Source of the DNA: Deltaproteobacteria bacterium
Lineage (GTDB): Bacteria > Desulfobacterota > Desulfobacteria > Desulfobacterales > JAFDHS01
NCBI GenBank assembly: GCA_019308655.1
Contig: JAFDHS010000301.1
Coordinates: forward strand, 1-6,216
DNA length: 6,216 nt
Reading direction: 5' to 3'
Shown one piece after another: positions 5,210 to 6,216 of this stretch. The position numbers and the translations under genes are program-made. The notes beneath the pieces were generated by a model. The model was given only the letters and a program-made list of their open reading frames with translations. It was not told the origin of the DNA and made no database searches. How positions within the stretch are numbered: the stretch's first letter is position 1; each line of letters opens with the position of its first letter.

Positions 5210-6216
5210 ATGAAAAGTATAACCGATTTTGCACTGAATAATTCACGAACCGTCATACTGACAATGTTTTTGATCGTCGTTGGCGGCATTTATATGTTTA
5301 GAAGCCTTCCGAAACTGGAGGACCCGTCCATTACCATTCGCGAAGCTCTGGTTATGGCAAAAAACCCCGGAATGCCGGTGGAGCAGGTTGAGCGTCTGAT
5401 TACCCGGCCCATCGAAGAAAAACTCCGAACCATGGGCGAAGTGGATGACATCAAAGATTCAACTTCAAAAGTCGGCGAAAGCTTGATCCATGTGACCATC
5501 AAAGATGAAGTCCCATCGGAAGAACTCCCGATGGTGTGGAAACTGCTTCGCAACAGAATGCATGATATTCAACCCGATCTGCCCCAAGGTACCATCGGCC
5601 CAATGGTCGAAGATACCTTCGGCGATACGGCCGTCGTAACCATTGCGCTTTGGAGCAATGGGTTTTCCATGGCAAAGATGCATGAAAGGGCCCGTCAAAT
5701 CCGAGAACGCCTCAACTTAATGAAGGGTATCAAAAAGATTGATATAACCGGCGTTCAGGAAGAGCGAATCTATATCGAAGTATCAAACGCCAAAATAACT
5801 CAATTGGAAATCGATCCCCGGGTAATAGGCGAAACCCTGAGAAAGCAGAACATCCTCCTGCCCGGCGGCAGAATGAACATCAACGGTGTCGAATTTATCA
5901 TAGAGACATTGGGCAGGTTCAAATCCATAGAGGAAATCGAAAATGTTCTCATACCGATTTCCGAAACCCAGGGAACCATTCCGCTGCGCGATATAGCAAC
6001 GGTCAGAAAAGGATATGTCGATCCGCCCCAAAATCCCGCCTACTACAATGGCCAGGAGGCCATTGTCCTGAGCGTGTTTCTCCTTGAAGGTGTCGATGCG
6101 GTCGAATTTGGGAACCGGTTGAAAAAAAATGTAAAAGAAATAGAGGCGTCCCTTCCCTGGGGCTATAAACTCGATTTTGCCACATTTCAGCCCGATCTTA
6201 TCCGCAAATCCGTCAA
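5210..6216 (+). CDS. RND efflux transporter permease subunit (5' part, runs off the window)
   Basis: This is the inner-membrane, proton-driven pump of a tripartite efflux system. About 335 codons are present and open to the window end; full-length members have about 1,000-1,050 aa, so this is roughly the N-terminal third. TM1 is at ~13-31 (RTVILTMFLIVVGGIYMF). The RND signature region follows: LPKLEDPSITIREALVMAKN and PGMPVEQVERLITRPIEEKL (33-72), the latter matching the family's PGAS-EEVE--VT-PIE pattern, although PGMP replaces the commoner PGAS. Porter subdomains PN1/PN2 fill the rest, including TGVQEERIYIEVS and the IPLRDIATVRKGYVDPP stretch. The visible part ends at FQPDLIRKSV, just before the expected TM2. 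The gene follows the adaptor by 21 bp. No frame break is visible. Subfamily and substrate are not resolvable. Confidence 0.93.
   Translation, partial: MKSITDFALNNSRTVILTMFLIVVGGIYMFRSLPKLEDPSITIREALVMAKNPGMPVEQVERLITRPIEEKLRTMGEVDDIKDSTSKVGESLIHVTIKDEVPSEELPMVWKLLRNRMHDIQPDLPQGTIGPMVEDTFGDTAVVTIALWSNGFSMAKMHERARQIRERLNLMKGIKKIDITGVQEERIYIEVSNAKITQLEIDPRVIGETLRKQNILLPGGRMNINGVEFIIETLGRFKSIEEIENVLIPISETQGTIPLRDIATVRKGYVDPPQNPAYYNGQEAIVLSVFLLEGVDAVEFGNRLKKNVKEIEASLPWGYKLDFATFQPDLIRKSV

Overview
The window carries a six-gene, all-plus-strand cell-envelope transport locus from a Gram-negative bacterium. Two proteins have lipoprotein signals, an MCE (Mla/Pqi-type) lipid transporter is present, and an RND efflux pump follows. 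The gene order (STAS-MlaE, MlaF, single-MCE MlaD, PqiC-like lipoprotein), the moderate GC and a CACAAAG-type intergenic inverted repeat would suit a Desulfobacterota/deltaproteobacterial genome. That assignment is inference, because no taxonomic marker is present.

Layout: 52-1280 encodes an MlaE permease with a fused N-terminal STAS domain, broken by a perfect 44-bp tandem duplication. 1341-2096 is an intact MlaF ATPase. 2097-2259 is intergenic and holds a 25-bp-arm imperfect inverted repeat and a 9-bp tandem duplication. 2260-3301 encodes a membrane-anchored MlaD/MCE substrate-binding protein with a frame break near 2800-2850. 3304-3966 is a PqiC-like auxiliary lipoprotein whose last codons are displaced by a 16-bp tandem duplication. 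3967-4090 is a spacer with a possible 35-codon leader ORF. 4091-5188 is a lipoprotein-type RND periplasmic adaptor. 5210 to the window end is the N-terminal third of the RND inner-membrane pump.

Working together: MlaE (membrane), MlaF (ATPase) and MlaD (periplasmic MCE ring) would form an inner-membrane lipid transporter, with the PqiC-like lipoprotein as its outer-membrane-side partner. The adaptor and pump form a separate tripartite efflux module; an outer-membrane channel gene is not in the window.

The most notable signal is mutational. Three of the four MCE genes are frame-disrupted, and the same ~3.2 kb carries five exact two-copy short tandem duplications (44, 8, 9, 16 and 10 bp). Two of these explain coding changes, and deleting one copy restores the expected protein. 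This is either real decay of the MCE system in this strain or an assembly/consensus artefact. I see no sign of a new defence or mobile system.
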